Positions 1 to 8,288 of a stretch of DNA of 46,651 bases are shown in pieces; position 1 is the stretch's first letter; each line of letters opens with the position of its first letter. The notes beneath the pieces were generated by a model. It was not told the origin of the DNA and did no database searches. It saw only the letters and a list, made by a program, of their open reading frames with translations. This stretch comes from SAR202 cluster bacterium (lineage in GTDB: Bacteria > Chloroflexota > Dehalococcoidia > Lucifugimonadales > GCA-2712585), in the NCBI GenBank assembly GCA_016872285.1, contig VGZZ01000019.1:1-46651 (forward strand). The letters are read 5' to 3'. A program made the position numbers and the translations under genes.

Positions 1-62
1 CTTTCCCTTTGACGCTGAGCGTACTCGCCAATGCTCTCCCGGTTCACGGCTACCTCCCTGGG

Positions 63-108
63 ATTTCGGTAACCGTAGTTTTGAGACAATCACTTTATTT
101 CGGTAACC
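63..108. repeat. Two 12-bp direct repeats upstream of first gene
   Basis: The 12-mer ATTTCGGTAACC occurs at 63-74 and 97-108, 34 bp apart. Each copy holds the odd-centred palindrome GGT-A-ACC. They lie 86-131 bp before the ATG at 194, so an operator pair is possible. No clear -35/-10 pair is seen with them. The repeat is directly visible; a regulatory role is a guess. Confidence 0.35.
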
Positions 109-193
109 ATATTTTTAATGTCATGCGGCCCCTTGCCTTAAGACAAACACATGTTCTATTATTTCTGCCACCCTACCTACAAGGCAGGAATCC

Positions 194-880
194 ATGACCA
201 CCGACCCCAACGGCCCTCTCCCGCCCCCTCGCAAGGAAATCATGGGCGTCCCCATCACCAACTTCAACATCAAACGCCACCACCTCAATCCCCTCCTCCT
301 CTGCGACGACAACTGCCTCAACCCCTACCTGCTCAGCCCTCCCCCCGGCAAATGCGACGGCGCCTGCTTTAACCTCTACACCGAAGAAGTCGAAGCGACG
401 CGCTTCGCCGAGCACCAGTCCATTGAGGAAGCCAAAAGAAAAGCCGCCGAAAAAGAGGCCGCTCAGGAGATGGAGAAGAAGGAAGCGGAAAAACTGGCAA
501 GGAAAGAGGCCAAGGATAAGGCAAGGGCTCAAGCAAAAGCGGCCTCCCTCCCTCCTCGCCGACGCGGCGGCCAGCCCGGCAACCAGAACGCCTTTAAGAA
601 CGGCTATTACTCCAAGCTTACCCCAGCCCGTGACCTTGAGCTCATAAAAGAAGTCATTGCTATGGAGAACTTGGACCTTACCCCGGAAGTAGCCCTTGCC
701 CGCATCAGGTACGTTAAAAGCGCCAGCGATCCCTACGCCACCCCTGCCGATGTATATCGCCTGGGTCGCAACCTTATGAACATGATCAGGACCCGGGCCG
801 AGATCGACAAGGTCTATGGCCCCTTGGAAAGCGACGAATCGGAAATCGAATCTGTGCCTGACTCACGCCTGGAATCCTGA
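194..880 (+). CDS. Hypothetical protein with charged coiled coil and GNQNAFKNG motif
   Basis: The function is not recognised. The 228-residue protein has a Pro-rich N-terminus and four cysteines in two C-x3-C pairs (37/41 and 54/58) that could bind metal. A Lys/Glu/Ala-rich stretch at about 76-117 should form a long charged helix or coiled coil. A basic segment GGQPGNQNAFKNGYYS follows at 125-140. That last motif resembles the short basic GNQNA-K-HG-type motif of many small phage-terminase-like or DNA-associated hypothetical proteins, so nucleic-acid binding is conceivable. The C-terminal 85 residues look helical and acidic at the end. No membrane segment or signal peptide is seen. The ATG follows a weak purine-rich stretch (aaggcaggaatcc). 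No phage genes lie nearby. Confidence 0.7.
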   Translation: MTTDPNGPLPPPRKEIMGVPITNFNIKRHHLNPLLLCDDNCLNPYLLSPPPGKCDGACFNLYTEEVEATRFAEHQSIEEAKRKAAEKEAAQEMEKKEAEKLARKEAKDKARAQAKAASLPPRRRGGQPGNQNAFKNGYYSKLTPARDLELIKEVIAMENLDLTPEVALARIRYVKSASDPYATPADVYRLGRNLMNMIRTRAEIDKVYGPLESDESEIESVPDSRLES

Positions 881-1202
881 TTCGTTCCTCCAAAACTTTT
901 TTCCCCAAAATCGAATATCTAGGGAGGTTGTTTTGAAAAATTGAGAAAACAACTCTACTGCCCCCATTATGCTCTCAAGGCCGCCGCCAAGGCCTATGTC
1001 GAGCTGGTGAAATGGGGGTAATGGTGGCGGACAGGGCGTTGAGATTCCTTCCACCTCAGGCGGATCGGAATTACGTGAAACCCGCCCCCACTACTGTCTG
1101 CTGGACTGGTGGGTGGTGGGCAGCATATCCCGACTACAGATATACGCGCTTCTAAATGAGCGCAATCCGCCTTGTGGCCCCGATATGGTATAAAGAGCGG
1201 AA
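881..1202. other. Intergenic gap, no convincing gene
   Basis: This 322-bp gap separates the hypothetical gene from the ABC permease operon. It contains a 26-codon frame starting TTG at 941 and ending at 1021, with GGGAGG at 922-927. Its peptide (LRKQLYCPHYALKAA...) has protein-like composition, but it is too short and its start too weak to call. A TATAAA at 1190-1195 just before the permease ATG has no properly spaced -35. The promoter of the permease operon must lie here, but I cannot place it. Confidence 0.4.
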
Positions 1203-2171
1203 ATGCTCACCCGCCACCTTATAACCCGCCTCCTCCTCTTCATACCTACGCTGCTTATTGCATCCATCCTTATCTTCCTTATCATCCGAGTCCTGCCCGG
1301 CGACGTGGCCCAGGCAGTGCTTGGCGGGTCAGGCGAGTCTATCCACCGGCAGGAGCAGCTGGAAAGCTTGCGGCGGGAGCTGGGCCTCCGCGATCCACTC
1401 CCGCTTCAGTACGGCAAGTGGCTTCTCAGCCTTGTCGACGGCACCTTTGGCGGGCGTTCCCTGGCCGACCGCCAGCCCCTGCGCACCACGCTGTGGGACC
1501 AGGCGCCGATCACGCTGCTGCTTATCCTGTATACCCTGGCCCTGGCCCTTCTCGTCTCCATCCCCCTGGGTGTCCTGGCCGCCGTGTATCAGGACCGATG
1601 GCCTGACTACCTCATACGCACCATCACCATCGCCGGCCAGACGCTGCCCAGCTTTGTGGCGGGGCTGCTGGTGATCCTGGGCCTCACCTACTTCCTGGGG
1701 TGGACGCCCCCTATCATCTACAAACAGCCCTGGCAAAACCCTATCGACCACCTGACGATGGTGCTATGGCCTGCCCTGGTCCTCGCCTGGGGCCTCGCCT
1801 CCGTCGCCACACGAGTTATCCGGGCTGGCATCCTGGAGGCGCTGCGGCAGGACTACATCACCCTGGCCCGAATCAAAGGCCTGTCGGAAAATCGAGTCCT
1901 CTTCGGCCACGCGCTGCGCAACGCGCTGGGCGGCCTCGCCAGCGTGACCGCCATCCAGGCGGCGTCGCTGCTGGGCGGCGCGGTGCTGCTGGAGGTGGTG
2001 TTCGGCCTGCCGGGGCTGGGCCGGGCCATGGCTTCGGCGGTCGCCAGCCGGGACTACCCCGTGGTGCAGACTCTAGCCATGGCCTTCGTTTTCCTCGTCC
2101 TCACCCTCAATCTCGCCACCGACATCCTTCACGCCCGCATTGACCCGCGCATCCTCCCCTCCAACCCATGA
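1203..2171 (+). CDS. ABC transporter permease, DppB/OppB family
   Basis: This is one of two membrane subunits of a peptide/nickel-type (Opp/Dpp) importer. At 322 residues the length is normal for the family. Hydrophobic segments lie at about 8-30, 102-128, 148-166, 186-205, 250-270 and 288-308. The family's N-terminal block (RRELGLRDPLPLQY, 57-70) precedes TM2. The cytoplasmic EAA-type coupling loop for the ATPase is visible as KGLSENRVLFGHALRNAL at 225-242. It overlaps the next permease by ATGA, so the two are translationally coupled. No ATPase genes are present, and the candidate binding protein lies downstream on the opposite strand, which is an unusual arrangement. The substrate cannot be told from sequence; short peptides, metals and sugars are all transported in this family. 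Confidence 0.93.
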   Translation: MLTRHLITRLLLFIPTLLIASILIFLIIRVLPGDVAQAVLGGSGESIHRQEQLESLRRELGLRDPLPLQYGKWLLSLVDGTFGGRSLADRQPLRTTLWDQAPITLLLILYTLALALLVSIPLGVLAAVYQDRWPDYLIRTITIAGQTLPSFVAGLLVILGLTYFLGWTPPIIYKQPWQNPIDHLTMVLWPALVLAWGLASVATRVIRAGILEALRQDYITLARIKGLSENRVLFGHALRNALGGLASVTAIQAASLLGGAVLLEVVFGLPGLGRAMASAVASRDYPVVQTLAMAFVFLVLTLNLATDILHARIDPRILPSNP

Positions 2172-3079
2172 CCACTGCCGCCTCGATGTCTCGACGCCCC
2201 ATGCGGGCCGCCCTCGACGCCCTCCTCTGGCTCCCCTCCCAAATCTGGGCCTTCGCCCGATTTCGGCCTATCGGCTTCCTGGCCGCCCTGGTCCTCCTGC
2301 TATGGTGCCTGGCCGCCGCCTTCGCCGACACTATTGCCACCCACGACCCCCTGGCCCATAACATCCCCAACCGTCTTCATCCCCCCAGCGGCGACTTCTA
2401 CCTGGGCACCGACACCTTTGGCCGCGACGCTTTCTCCCGCATCATCCACGGTGCGCGAGTTTCCTTATACATCGGCGTCTCGTCGGCTTTCATAGCCACC
2501 CTCCTGGGCGCGCTTATCGGCATCGTTTCCGGCCTCAAGGGCGGCTGGCTGGACCTTGTTATTCAGCGGCTCCTAGACGCGCTCCTGGCCTTCCCTCCCC
2601 TTCTGGTGGCGATGCTGGTGGTCGCCGGCTTCGGCCCGTCCTCCAACGCGCTGCTCATCGCCCTCGCCGCCGCCTTCACGCCTATCATGGCCCGTCTCTC
2701 GCGCTCCCTCACCGTCGGTCTCAAGCAAGAGGCCTTCGTGATGAAGTCGGTGGTCCACGGCTCCGGCACGGCGCGGCTTCTCCTGCGGCACCTCCTACCC
2801 AACAGCCTGGGCCCTATCACGGTCTTAGGGGCGGCCCTGGTCGGGGAGGCCGTCGCCATCGAGGCAGGCATGAGCTTCCTGGGGTTGGGCGTCCCGCCGC
2901 CGGACCCTTCCTGGGGCCGTATGGTGCAGGAGGCGGCCCACCAGTTCCTGGAAACGGCTCCGTGGCTAACCCTCTTCCCCGCGCTGGCGATTGCGCTGGC
3001 AGTGTTTAGCGTCAACTTCTTTGCGGACGCCCTACGCGACCTCCTGGATCCTATTACACGGCAGTCCTCGGGGAGGTAG
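2168..3079 (+). CDS. ABC transporter permease, DppC/OppC family
   Basis: This is the second membrane subunit of the Opp/Dpp-type importer and would pair with the DppB-like protein encoded immediately upstream (4-nt ATGA overlap). It has 303 residues. The family's N-terminal OppC_N transmembrane helix lies at about 36-55. The signature LGTDTFGRDAFSRIIHGAR spans 79-97. The permease core follows, with an EAA-type loop near residues 195-215 (VHGSGTARLLLRHLLPNSL) and the conserved stretch AGMSFLGLGVPPPDPSWG before the last two helices. The start is fixed by the overlap. It ends 5 bp before the stop of the convergent small gene. Missing ATPases mean a complete transporter needs genes elsewhere. Confidence 0.93.
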   Translation: MTTAASMSRRPMRAALDALLWLPSQIWAFARFRPIGFLAALVLLLWCLAAAFADTIATHDPLAHNIPNRLHPPSGDFYLGTDTFGRDAFSRIIHGARVSLYIGVSSAFIATLLGALIGIVSGLKGGWLDLVIQRLLDALLAFPPLLVAMLVVAGFGPSSNALLIALAAAFTPIMARLSRSLTVGLKQEAFVMKSVVHGSGTARLLLRHLLPNSLGPITVLGAALVGEAVAIEAGMSFLGLGVPPPDPSWGRMVQEAAHQFLETAPWLTLFPALAIALAVFSVNFFADALRDLLDPITRQSSGR

Positions 3080-3084
3080 TTCGG

Positions 3085-3366
3085 CTATGACGTCGCAGGC
3101 CCTGGCGGCGGTCCGGGCGGCTGATGACAATAAACTTCGTGTATAGCTGCGATGGTCTCAGCAGCGGCTCCGGCTTTGGCCACGGGGGCAACAAACCCCG
3201 GCCCAGATGGGCCCTCGCCCGGGCCGGTGGGAACGCCTGGGATGGTCGCGATTACGCCAGGGGCGCCTCCAGCGCACGAGGTGTGTCCTTCATGCGCACT
3301 GACGGATGACACCAACGCGATTGCCAGCAGCCCTACCAGAATTCCTACACCTAAGAACCTTTTCAT
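3085..3366 (-). CDS. Small secreted His/Cys/Pro-Gly-rich protein
   Basis: The function is not recognised. It has 93 residues with a classic Sec signal peptide (MKRFLGVGILVGLLAIALV), cleavage predicted after VSA at about residue 24. The mature part begins HEGHTSC, a possible metal-binding N-terminus. It is dominated by Gly, Pro and Ala and has two cysteines in total (HTSC and VYCHQ), which could form one disulfide. The ATG is preceded by a strong Shine-Dalgarno stretch (gggaggggg) on the minus strand, which supports real translation. It lies between, and convergent to, the permease pair and on the same strand as the solute-binding lipoprotein 163 bp upstream. It might be co-transcribed with that gene, but no functional link is shown. 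Confidence 0.65.
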   Translation of the reverse strand: MKRFLGVGILVGLLAIALVSSVSAHEGHTSCAGGAPGVIATIPGVPTGPGEGPSGPGFVAPVAKAGAAAETIAAIHEVYCHQPPGPPPGPATS

Positions 3367-3529
3367 GTTGACCCCCTCCCTTCATCTTCATCCAACAACC
3401 ACTCGTGCTCTCTTGCGCTGCTAACCTGGGATAAGCACCTAGGATAGCCTTGGGATTGAGCATGGGGAGCTTCGCATCCGAAACCCTGCCTGTCAAGAGG
3501 TTCCGTCAATAGAGGAAAAGAGAAGGGAG

Positions 3530-5251
3530 TTAGCGGGAGAGCCAGGCGGTGGCGAAGTCGGTGTTGGCGTGGCCGTCTTCGGCGGGGATGGCGACGCCTC
3601 TTACATGGTTACGGTAGGGGACTACCTGGTGGGTGGCGGCGATGGGGATGACGTAGGCCTGTTCCAGGACGAGGTAGCGTTCGATTTCACGCCAGGCCTC
3701 GACGCGGGGGCGTTCCTGGCGGAGGTCTCGGAGGCGAGAGTAGAGGGTGGTTACATGGGAGTCCTGGTGCTTGGCGTAGGAGTCCGGGTTGTTGCTAAAG
3801 ACGCCGAAGACGGATTCGGTGGCTTCCGGGGTGACGGGGCTGAAGAAGGCGCCCTGCTGGGAGTCGTAGTCCAGGGTGACGCGGGCGGCGTTCCACTCGG
3901 CCTCGTCCACGACGCGGAGGCTAAGGTTTACGTTTAGGTCTTTTAGCTGGCCGTGGAGGAACTCACATCGAGCTATGGTGTTGTTGCGGCAGAGGTGGTC
4001 CATGGAGAAGCCGTTAGGGTAGCCGGCGTCGGCGAGGAGGCGTTTGGCTTCGGCCATGTCCTGGTCTCGAGTGTTCTTGTTGTAGCCGGGCCAGAGAAGG
4101 AAGTCGGGACTGCTGATGAGGTTATTGGGGCTGATGAGGCCGGTCAGGACGCCCTGTCCGCCGAGGGCGGAGGGGATAGCGGCGGCTTTATTGATCCATA
4201 GGGATAGAGCTTTTCGGACTCGAACGTCTTGCCAGGGACCGGGCTTGAGGGTGTTGAAAGCGAGGCGGAACTGGCCGCCCTGGATTTCGCCGAAGTAGGC
4301 TCTGTCCTTCATAGACTCTTCATACTGAGAGCGGCGCTCGAGAGTGAGATAGTGGCCTTCGCCTCGTGCGCCGCCGTCGATGCGGCCGGAGCGGAAGGCG
4401 GCGTCCATGACGGCGGGATCTTCGATGACGACGAAGTCGATGCCGTCCAGGTAGGGGAGGGCGCGGCCCTGGGCGTCCTTTTCCCAGTAGCGCTCGAAGC
4501 GGCGGAGGCTGATGAGGCTGCCCTTCTGGTACTTTTCGATTTTGAAGGGGCCGGCGCCGACGAGGCCGACATCCAGGGGGGCGACGCTGACCTCGCCGTC
4601 TTCAAGGCGGGGCTGCATGAGGTGTTTGGGGTGGGCGATTTTAAGGCGAGGGTTGGTGAGCTTATCGGGGAAGAAGAAGGAGGGGCCGGTGAGGGTGACG
4701 ACTAACTGGCTGCCGGGGAGGACATCGACCTGCTTAACATCGCCGAGCTCGCCTTTGAAGTAGGCGGGGGCGCGGACGCGGTCTCTGTTCTGGTAGCCGA
4801 AGACGGCGAGGTCGAGCCAGAACTTGGCGTCGTCGGCGGTAAAGCGCGTGCCGTCGTGCCAGTAAGCGTTGCGCTGAATTTGGAAGGTCCACTTGGAGAA
4901 GTCGGCATTGGGGAACCATCGTTCGGCCAGGTCGGGGCAGATGAAGAAGACGTTTTCGCGGCATCGCTTGACCAGGTTGCCGGGGCCGAAGAGGGCGCCG
5001 CCGGGATGGTGGAGGGCGATGCTGGAGGTGCGCATAGTGTCGAAGGCGGCGGGAGGGTCGCCTCGGTTGGCGAGGGTAAGGGTGCCGCCGTATTCGCCAG
5101 GCTCTAGGGTGGGTGTGGAGGTGGTGGGCAAGGCAGTGGCGGTGGGGAGGGAGGTGGAGGCGGGGTTAGAGGATGGGTTGTCGGCGCAGGCGGAGGCGAG
5201 GGAGAGGAGGAAGATGGAGAGGAGAGCCAGGAGCCTAAAGAATATGGACAA
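3530..5251 (-). CDS. ABC transporter substrate-binding lipoprotein, SBP family 5
   Basis: This is an extracytoplasmic solute-binding protein of the peptide/nickel (SBP_bac_5) family and probably serves the permeases at 1203-3079. It has 573 residues. A lipoprotein signal ends at lipobox LASAC with Cys22 as the lipidated residue. A Ser/Thr/Pro linker to about residue 50 follows, then the binding domain opening GEYGGTLTLANRGDPPAAFD. Family landmarks include LAERWFPNADFSKWTFQIQ followed by the WHDGTRFTADDAKF block, and LAFNTLKPGPWQDVRVRKAL. The start is TTG at 5251. I see no good Shine-Dalgarno for it, but the signal peptide needs this region. The gene points towards the permeases instead of sitting in their operon. 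Ligand unknown. Confidence 0.92.
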   Translation of the reverse strand: MSIFFRLLALLSIFLLSLASACADNPSSNPASTSLPTATALPTTSTPTLEPGEYGGTLTLANRGDPPAAFDTMRTSSIALHHPGGALFGPGNLVKRCRENVFFICPDLAERWFPNADFSKWTFQIQRNAYWHDGTRFTADDAKFWLDLAVFGYQNRDRVRAPAYFKGELGDVKQVDVLPGSQLVVTLTGPSFFFPDKLTNPRLKIAHPKHLMQPRLEDGEVSVAPLDVGLVGAGPFKIEKYQKGSLISLRRFERYWEKDAQGRALPYLDGIDFVVIEDPAVMDAAFRSGRIDGGARGEGHYLTLERRSQYEESMKDRAYFGEIQGGQFRLAFNTLKPGPWQDVRVRKALSLWINKAAAIPSALGGQGVLTGLISPNNLISSPDFLLWPGYNKNTRDQDMAEAKRLLADAGYPNGFSMDHLCRNNTIARCEFLHGQLKDLNVNLSLRVVDEAEWNAARVTLDYDSQQGAFFSPVTPEATESVFGVFSNNPDSYAKHQDSHVTTLYSRLRDLRQERPRVEAWREIERYLVLEQAYVIPIAATHQVVPYRNHVRGVAIPAEDGHANTDFATAWLSR

Positions 5252-5319
5252 CGTGTGGAGCTTTCTTAGAGAATTGACTGATCTGATATCAACAATACGA
5301 ATGGTGCTGGGGGAGAAGT

Positions 5320-5766
5320 TCAGGGGAGCACAGAGCGCTGCCAGCCAGCTAATTTGGCAGGATCCAGCCGTTCAAACTCGGGCAAGCGGTCAAAGCCTGT
5401 GTCGGCCGAGATGATGCGGTGTATGCCTAAACGTTGCATTACCGCCGCATGCACAAGGTCTCGCGCGGCGAGGTTCTTATAAGAGTCCGCTAAGACTGCG
5501 GCGCGATGAATGTCGCCGGCGTATATAGCCTCTATTCGTTCCTCCATGACGTCACTGAAGGCCTGAAAAACCTCACGTCCTTGAGGCCATAACCGCAATG
5601 AAAGGTAGCGGTGGATAATTTCCTGAAGAACCTCAGCATCACTCAAGAAGGCTCGAGGGTGCTCCATAGCCAGACGCATCACTTGAAGACAGGGTTCCTT
5701 CAATGGATGATCTCGGCCAACTGCGTAGATGGGTATATTTGTATCAATAAAGGCCGCGGGACTCAT
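5320..5766 (-). CDS. PIN-domain ribonuclease toxin (VapC-like)
   Basis: Probable toxin of a type II toxin-antitoxin pair; PIN toxins are Mg-dependent ribonucleases. From the ATG at 5766 it has 148 residues. The PIN acidic residues are visible: the first Asp in AAFIDTNIPIY near the N-terminus, a Glu in VLQEIIHRYL around residue 47, the Asp in NLAARDLVHAA, and the final Asp in SADTGFDRL. A TTG 12 nt upstream could also start the frame, but ATG has GGAG placed 5-6 nt before it. The gene overlaps the 3' end of the ribbon-helix-helix antitoxin by 23 bp, which is typical for translational coupling in VapBC operons. The toxin target is unknown. Confidence 0.88.
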   Translation of the reverse strand: MSPAAFIDTNIPIYAVGRDHPLKEPCLQVMRLAMEHPRAFLSDAEVLQEIIHRYLSLRLWPQGREVFQAFSDVMEERIEAIYAGDIHRAAVLADSYKNLAARDLVHAAVMQRLGIHRIISADTGFDRLPEFERLDPAKLAGWQRSVLP

Positions 5767-5998
5767 ACGTCTCCGCAAGCTGGCGGCTCAGGGTCTCAGG
5801 GTCTGGAACGTCTTCTATAGCCATTTGGCTCATTTTTTCGACTGCGCGCCTGCGGCGGGCCTTTAGGGTGTCTTCATACGCCATATCAATGAGCCGTCGC
5901 ACGATTTCGGAAACAGGTGTACCCTGCTCTGCCGCCAGTTCCTGCAGCTTGCGGCGTCGTTCTTGGTCAAGACGCACATCCAGACGTTCTATAGCCAT
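5744..5998 (-). CDS. Ribbon-helix-helix antitoxin (VapB/CopG-like)
   Basis: Probable antitoxin and autorepressor for the overlapping PIN toxin. It has 84 residues. The N-terminal beta-strand and two helices of an RHH DNA-binding domain fit residues 1-45: IERLDVRLDQERRRKLQELA, then GTPVSEIVRRLIDMAYE. The acidic C-terminal tail (about 50-84) would wrap and neutralise the toxin. It is the first gene of the pair. Its ATG lies 23 bp downstream of a good -10 element, and an inverted repeat lies just upstream. This order (antitoxin first, overlapping toxin) and both domain types make the assignment firm, although neither partner's specificity can be inferred. Confidence 0.88.
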   Translation of the reverse strand: MAIERLDVRLDQERRRKLQELAAEQGTPVSEIVRRLIDMAYEDTLKARRRRAVEKMSQMAIEDVPDPETLSRQLAETYESRGLY

Positions 5999-6020
5999 TT
6001 CATCCCTTTGTACACACGAT

Positions 6021-6059
6021 ATTGTACGCCAAATTTATGCCACATACAATCTTATGTGG
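6021..6059 (-). promoter_or_regulatory. Toxin-antitoxin promoter and candidate operator
   Basis: Read on the minus strand, TTGTAT (6044-6049) and TACAAT (6021-6026) are separated by exactly 17 bp, a sigma-70-like promoter. An inverted repeat CCACAT-n8-ATGTGG (6040-6045 and 6054-6059) covers the -35 box and could be the RHH operator. TTGTAC also occurs twice on the plus strand (6009-6014 and 6023-6028). The upstream half overlaps the last codon of purK. Boxes are seen; their function is inferred. Confidence 0.5.
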
Positions 6060-7194
6060 AGAGTTTTACCCGGGCCTGGATGACTTTTTGGAGGGCTTCT
6101 TGGGGGGTAGTGGCGGAGGCAGTGAGGTGGCCCATTTTACGGCCTGGGCGGGCTTCTGATTTGCCGTAGAGGTGGAGTTTGATGTCAGGCATAGCGAGGA
6201 CGCGTTGCCAGTTGGGTTCATGGGGGGACCAGAGGTTGCCGAGGAGGTTGGCGATGGCGGTGGGGTGGTAGAGGTCGGCGGAGCCGAGGGGGAGGCCGCA
6301 GACGGCGCGGACGGCTTGCTCGAATTGGGAGGTGATAGCGCCGTCGAAGGTCTGGTGGCCGGAGTTGTGGGGTCGGGGGGCGAGTTCGTTGATTAGGAGG
6401 CGGCCATCTTTAGCGACGAACATTTCAACGGTGAGCAGGCCGACGATATCCAGGGCGACGGCGATGCGGGTGGCGATGTCCCGGGCCTGGGTGAGAAGGG
6501 TGTCAGGTATCACGGCGGGCATAACGGCGGTGTCCAGGATGTGGTGGGCGTGAGTGTTTTCGGAGGGAGGGTAGCAGACGACCTGGCCTTGAGGGCTGCG
6601 GGCGACGATGACGGAGATTTCTTTGTCGAGGTTTACAAAGGCCTCCAGGATCGCCTCTCGGCCCTGGAGCCATTGCCAGGCTTCGGCGGCCTGGGTGGGG
6701 GAGTCGAGGCGGAGCTGGCCTTTGCCGTCGTAGCCGCCGGTGGCGGTCTTGAGGATGGAGGGGCATCCAATAGCCTTGATAGAAGACTGCAAGTCGCTTT
6801 GGGTTTTGACGGCGCGGAAGGCGGTGACGGGGGAGCCATGGTCACGGAGGAAGGTCTTTTCGGCGATGCGGTGCTGGCAGACGCGGACGACTCGGCTGGA
6901 GGGTCGGACGGGGACCAGGGGTTCGATGGCTTCAAGGGTGGCGGCAGGAATGTTTTCAAATTCGATGGTGACGACGCGGGAGGCGGCGGCGAGGCGGCGG
7001 GCGGCATCGATGTCGTCATAGAGGGCGACGATTTGGCCGTCGGAGACTTGGGCGGCGGGAGAGTCAGGGATAGGATCGAGGATGATGACTCGGTAGCCCA
7101 TGCGTTTGGCGGCGATGGACATCATGCGGCCTAGCTGGCCGCCGCCGAGGATGCCTATGGTGGAGCCGGGGAGTATGGGGGAGGAGGTGGTCAT
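6052..7194 (-). CDS. purK: 5-(carboxyamino)imidazole ribonucleotide synthase
   Basis: This ATP-grasp enzyme of de novo purine synthesis converts AIR, bicarbonate and ATP to N5-CAIR, the substrate of PurE encoded just upstream. It has 380 residues from the ATG at 7194. A TTG 33 nt further upstream is in frame but adds non-homologous residues. The N-terminal dinucleotide-like fold begins IGILGGGQLGRMMSIAAKRM. The ATP-grasp part shows CPSILKTATGGYDGKGQ, a glycine-rich loop, and the end of the grasp fold at LLTVEMFVAKDGRLLINELA followed by PRPHNSGHQT. That last motif is a hallmark of PurK. The gene follows purE at a 256-bp distance that contains a dispersed repeat, so cotranscription is likely but not proven. 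Confidence 0.96.
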   Translation of the reverse strand: MTTSSPILPGSTIGILGGGQLGRMMSIAAKRMGYRVIILDPIPDSPAAQVSDGQIVALYDDIDAARRLAAASRVVTIEFENIPAATLEAIEPLVPVRPSSRVVRVCQHRIAEKTFLRDHGSPVTAFRAVKTQSDLQSSIKAIGCPSILKTATGGYDGKGQLRLDSPTQAAEAWQWLQGREAILEAFVNLDKEISVIVARSPQGQVVCYPPSENTHAHHILDTAVMPAVIPDTLLTQARDIATRIAVALDIVGLLTVEMFVAKDGRLLINELAPRPHNSGHQTFDGAITSQFEQAVRAVCGLPLGSADLYHPTAIANLLGNLWSPHEPNWQRVLAMPDIKLHLYGKSEARPGRKMGHLTASATTPQEALQKVIQARVKLST

Positions 7195-7260
7195 GGGGAT
7201 AACTAGCGCTCTTGCCTTGTCTTCCAATTGGACGCGGGAATGGATTCGGATAGGGGGGTC

Positions 7261-7375
7261 AGTGGGAAGTGTGTTCTAGCCTGACGGACGAAACGTAGTG
7301 CTAGGGCTTCACCCTCACTCTCCACAGCGAGTCTTCGACCTTTATCCTCTCCCATCAAGGGAGAGGAAAGAAGAG
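7261..7375. repeat. Dispersed intergenic repeat, family C, copy 1
   Basis: This copy lies between purE and purK. Its core is AGCCTGACGGACGAAACG followed by TAGTGCTAGGGCTTCACCCT. A CCTCTCCCATCAAGGGAGAG hairpin ends it. Near-identical sequences occur at 14548, 16461, 17722 and 41336. No coding frame or transposase is associated. Confidence 0.75.
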
Positions 7376-7450
7376 CGAAGGACTCAAGGGGGTAACATAA
7401 GACTGGTACCAGGCTTCTCGTCATGGCTAGATCAGCTCATGGATGCCAAT

Positions 7451-7960
7451 TTAGGCGAGGGTTTTGCCTTGTTCTAGGGAGAGGCGATCGTTGTAGACGG
7501 AGTCGGACTGGGACTGGCGGTAGGCGCGGAGACGCTGGCGGATTTCGGGGCGCTTGTTGCCGAGGATGGCGGCAGCGAACAAGGCGGCGTTGATGGCGCC
7601 AGACCGCCCAATGGCGAGGGTTCCGACAGGGATGCCGCCGGGCATTTGGACCATGGAGAGGAGGGAGTCCATGCCGTTGAGGGCGTGGGTCTGGATGGGG
7701 ACGGCGAGGACAGGGATAAGAGTCTTGGAGGCGGTCATGCCGGGGAGGTGGGCGGCGCCGCCGGCACCGGCGATGATGACTTCCAGGCCACGTTTTTCAG
7801 CGGTGGAGGCGTATTCAAACATCCAGTCGGGGGTACGGTGGGCGGAGACGACGCGTGCCTCATGGGGGATGCCGAGTTCTTTGAGTGTATTGACGGTGTG
7901 GGACATGGTCTCCCAGTCTGACTTGCTGCCCATGATGACGCCCACAAGGGGGTTGTCCAT
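7451..7960 (-). CDS. purE: 5-(carboxyamino)imidazole ribonucleotide mutase
   Basis: PurE class I moves the carboxyl group of N5-CAIR to give CAIR in purine synthesis, working directly after PurK. It has 169 residues from ATG 7960. That start is chosen because it opens the family sequence ([19 protein letters not shown]) and has GAGGAG at proper spacing; the open frame extends further upstream without homology. Conserved features include [34 protein letters not shown] and the [20 protein letters not shown] block that lines the CAIR site. The last 25 residues are a charged tail of ordinary family length. It is the upstream gene of the purE-purK pair on the minus strand. Confidence 0.96.
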   Translation of the reverse strand: MDNPLVGVIMGSKSDWETMSHTVNTLKELGIPHEARVVSAHRTPDWMFEYASTAEKRGLEVIIAGAGGAAHLPGMTASKTLIPVLAVPIQTHALNGMDSLLSMVQMPGGIPVGTLAIGRSGAINAALFAAAILGNKRPEIRQRLRAYRQSQSDSVYNDRLSLEQGKTLA

Positions 7961-8049
7961 ATGTGTCTCCTCGGGTTGCTTCGCCCGCGAGGAAAGTATA
8001 GCAGAGAGGGGAGGGGTGGTTTGGTAGGGGGTGATTCTCGGGGGCAATC

Positions 8050-8205
8050 CTTGTTTTCGGTCGGTATGCCATCCCCTAGCCCCTTCCCCGACTGCATCGG
8101 GACTGAGTACAGCCTGCTGGAAGGGGAAGAGAAAAGATTGCACCAATTCCCCCTCTAACTCCTCCTTTTCCACACGAGGAAAAGGGGGAGGACCAGATGA
8201 GATCC
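8050..8205. repeat. Dispersed intergenic repeat, family B, copy 1
   Basis: This fills most of the 328-bp gap before purE (7961-8288). The core is GACTGCATCGGGACTGAGTA, then CAGCCTGCTGGAAGGGGAAG. The arm ATCCCCTAGCCCCTTCCCCG precedes it, so the element can fold on itself. Related copies lie at 25425 and 32735. A family A copy follows at 8255-8285. I see no gene in this gap. Confidence 0.75.
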
Positions 8206-8254
8206 GGCTGGGCGAGTTATGATTGGCTAGCTGTGGCGTACAGCAGAAGGGCCG

Positions 8255-8285
8255 TTGACATTTCTCAACTACGCTCGAAATGACG
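8255..8285. repeat. Dispersed intergenic repeat, family A, copy 1
   Basis: TTTCTCAACTACGCTCGAAATGACG abuts the 3' end of the glycosylase gene. In reverse complement it reads GTCATTTCGAGCGTAG..., the REP-like pattern seen again at 9339, 16611, 20233, 28721, 28852 and 32965. Confidence 0.7.
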
Positions 8286-8288
8286 TTG

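Noticed and set aside
941-1021. 26-codon peptide LRKQLYCPHYALKAA...
   Set aside because: Too short, TTG start 13 nt from a possible ribosome site, and no second copy or homologue to compare.
7261-7375. CRISPR array from the repeats
   Set aside because: Copies are dispersed over the whole window, variable in length and not separated by regular spacers; no cas genes are present.
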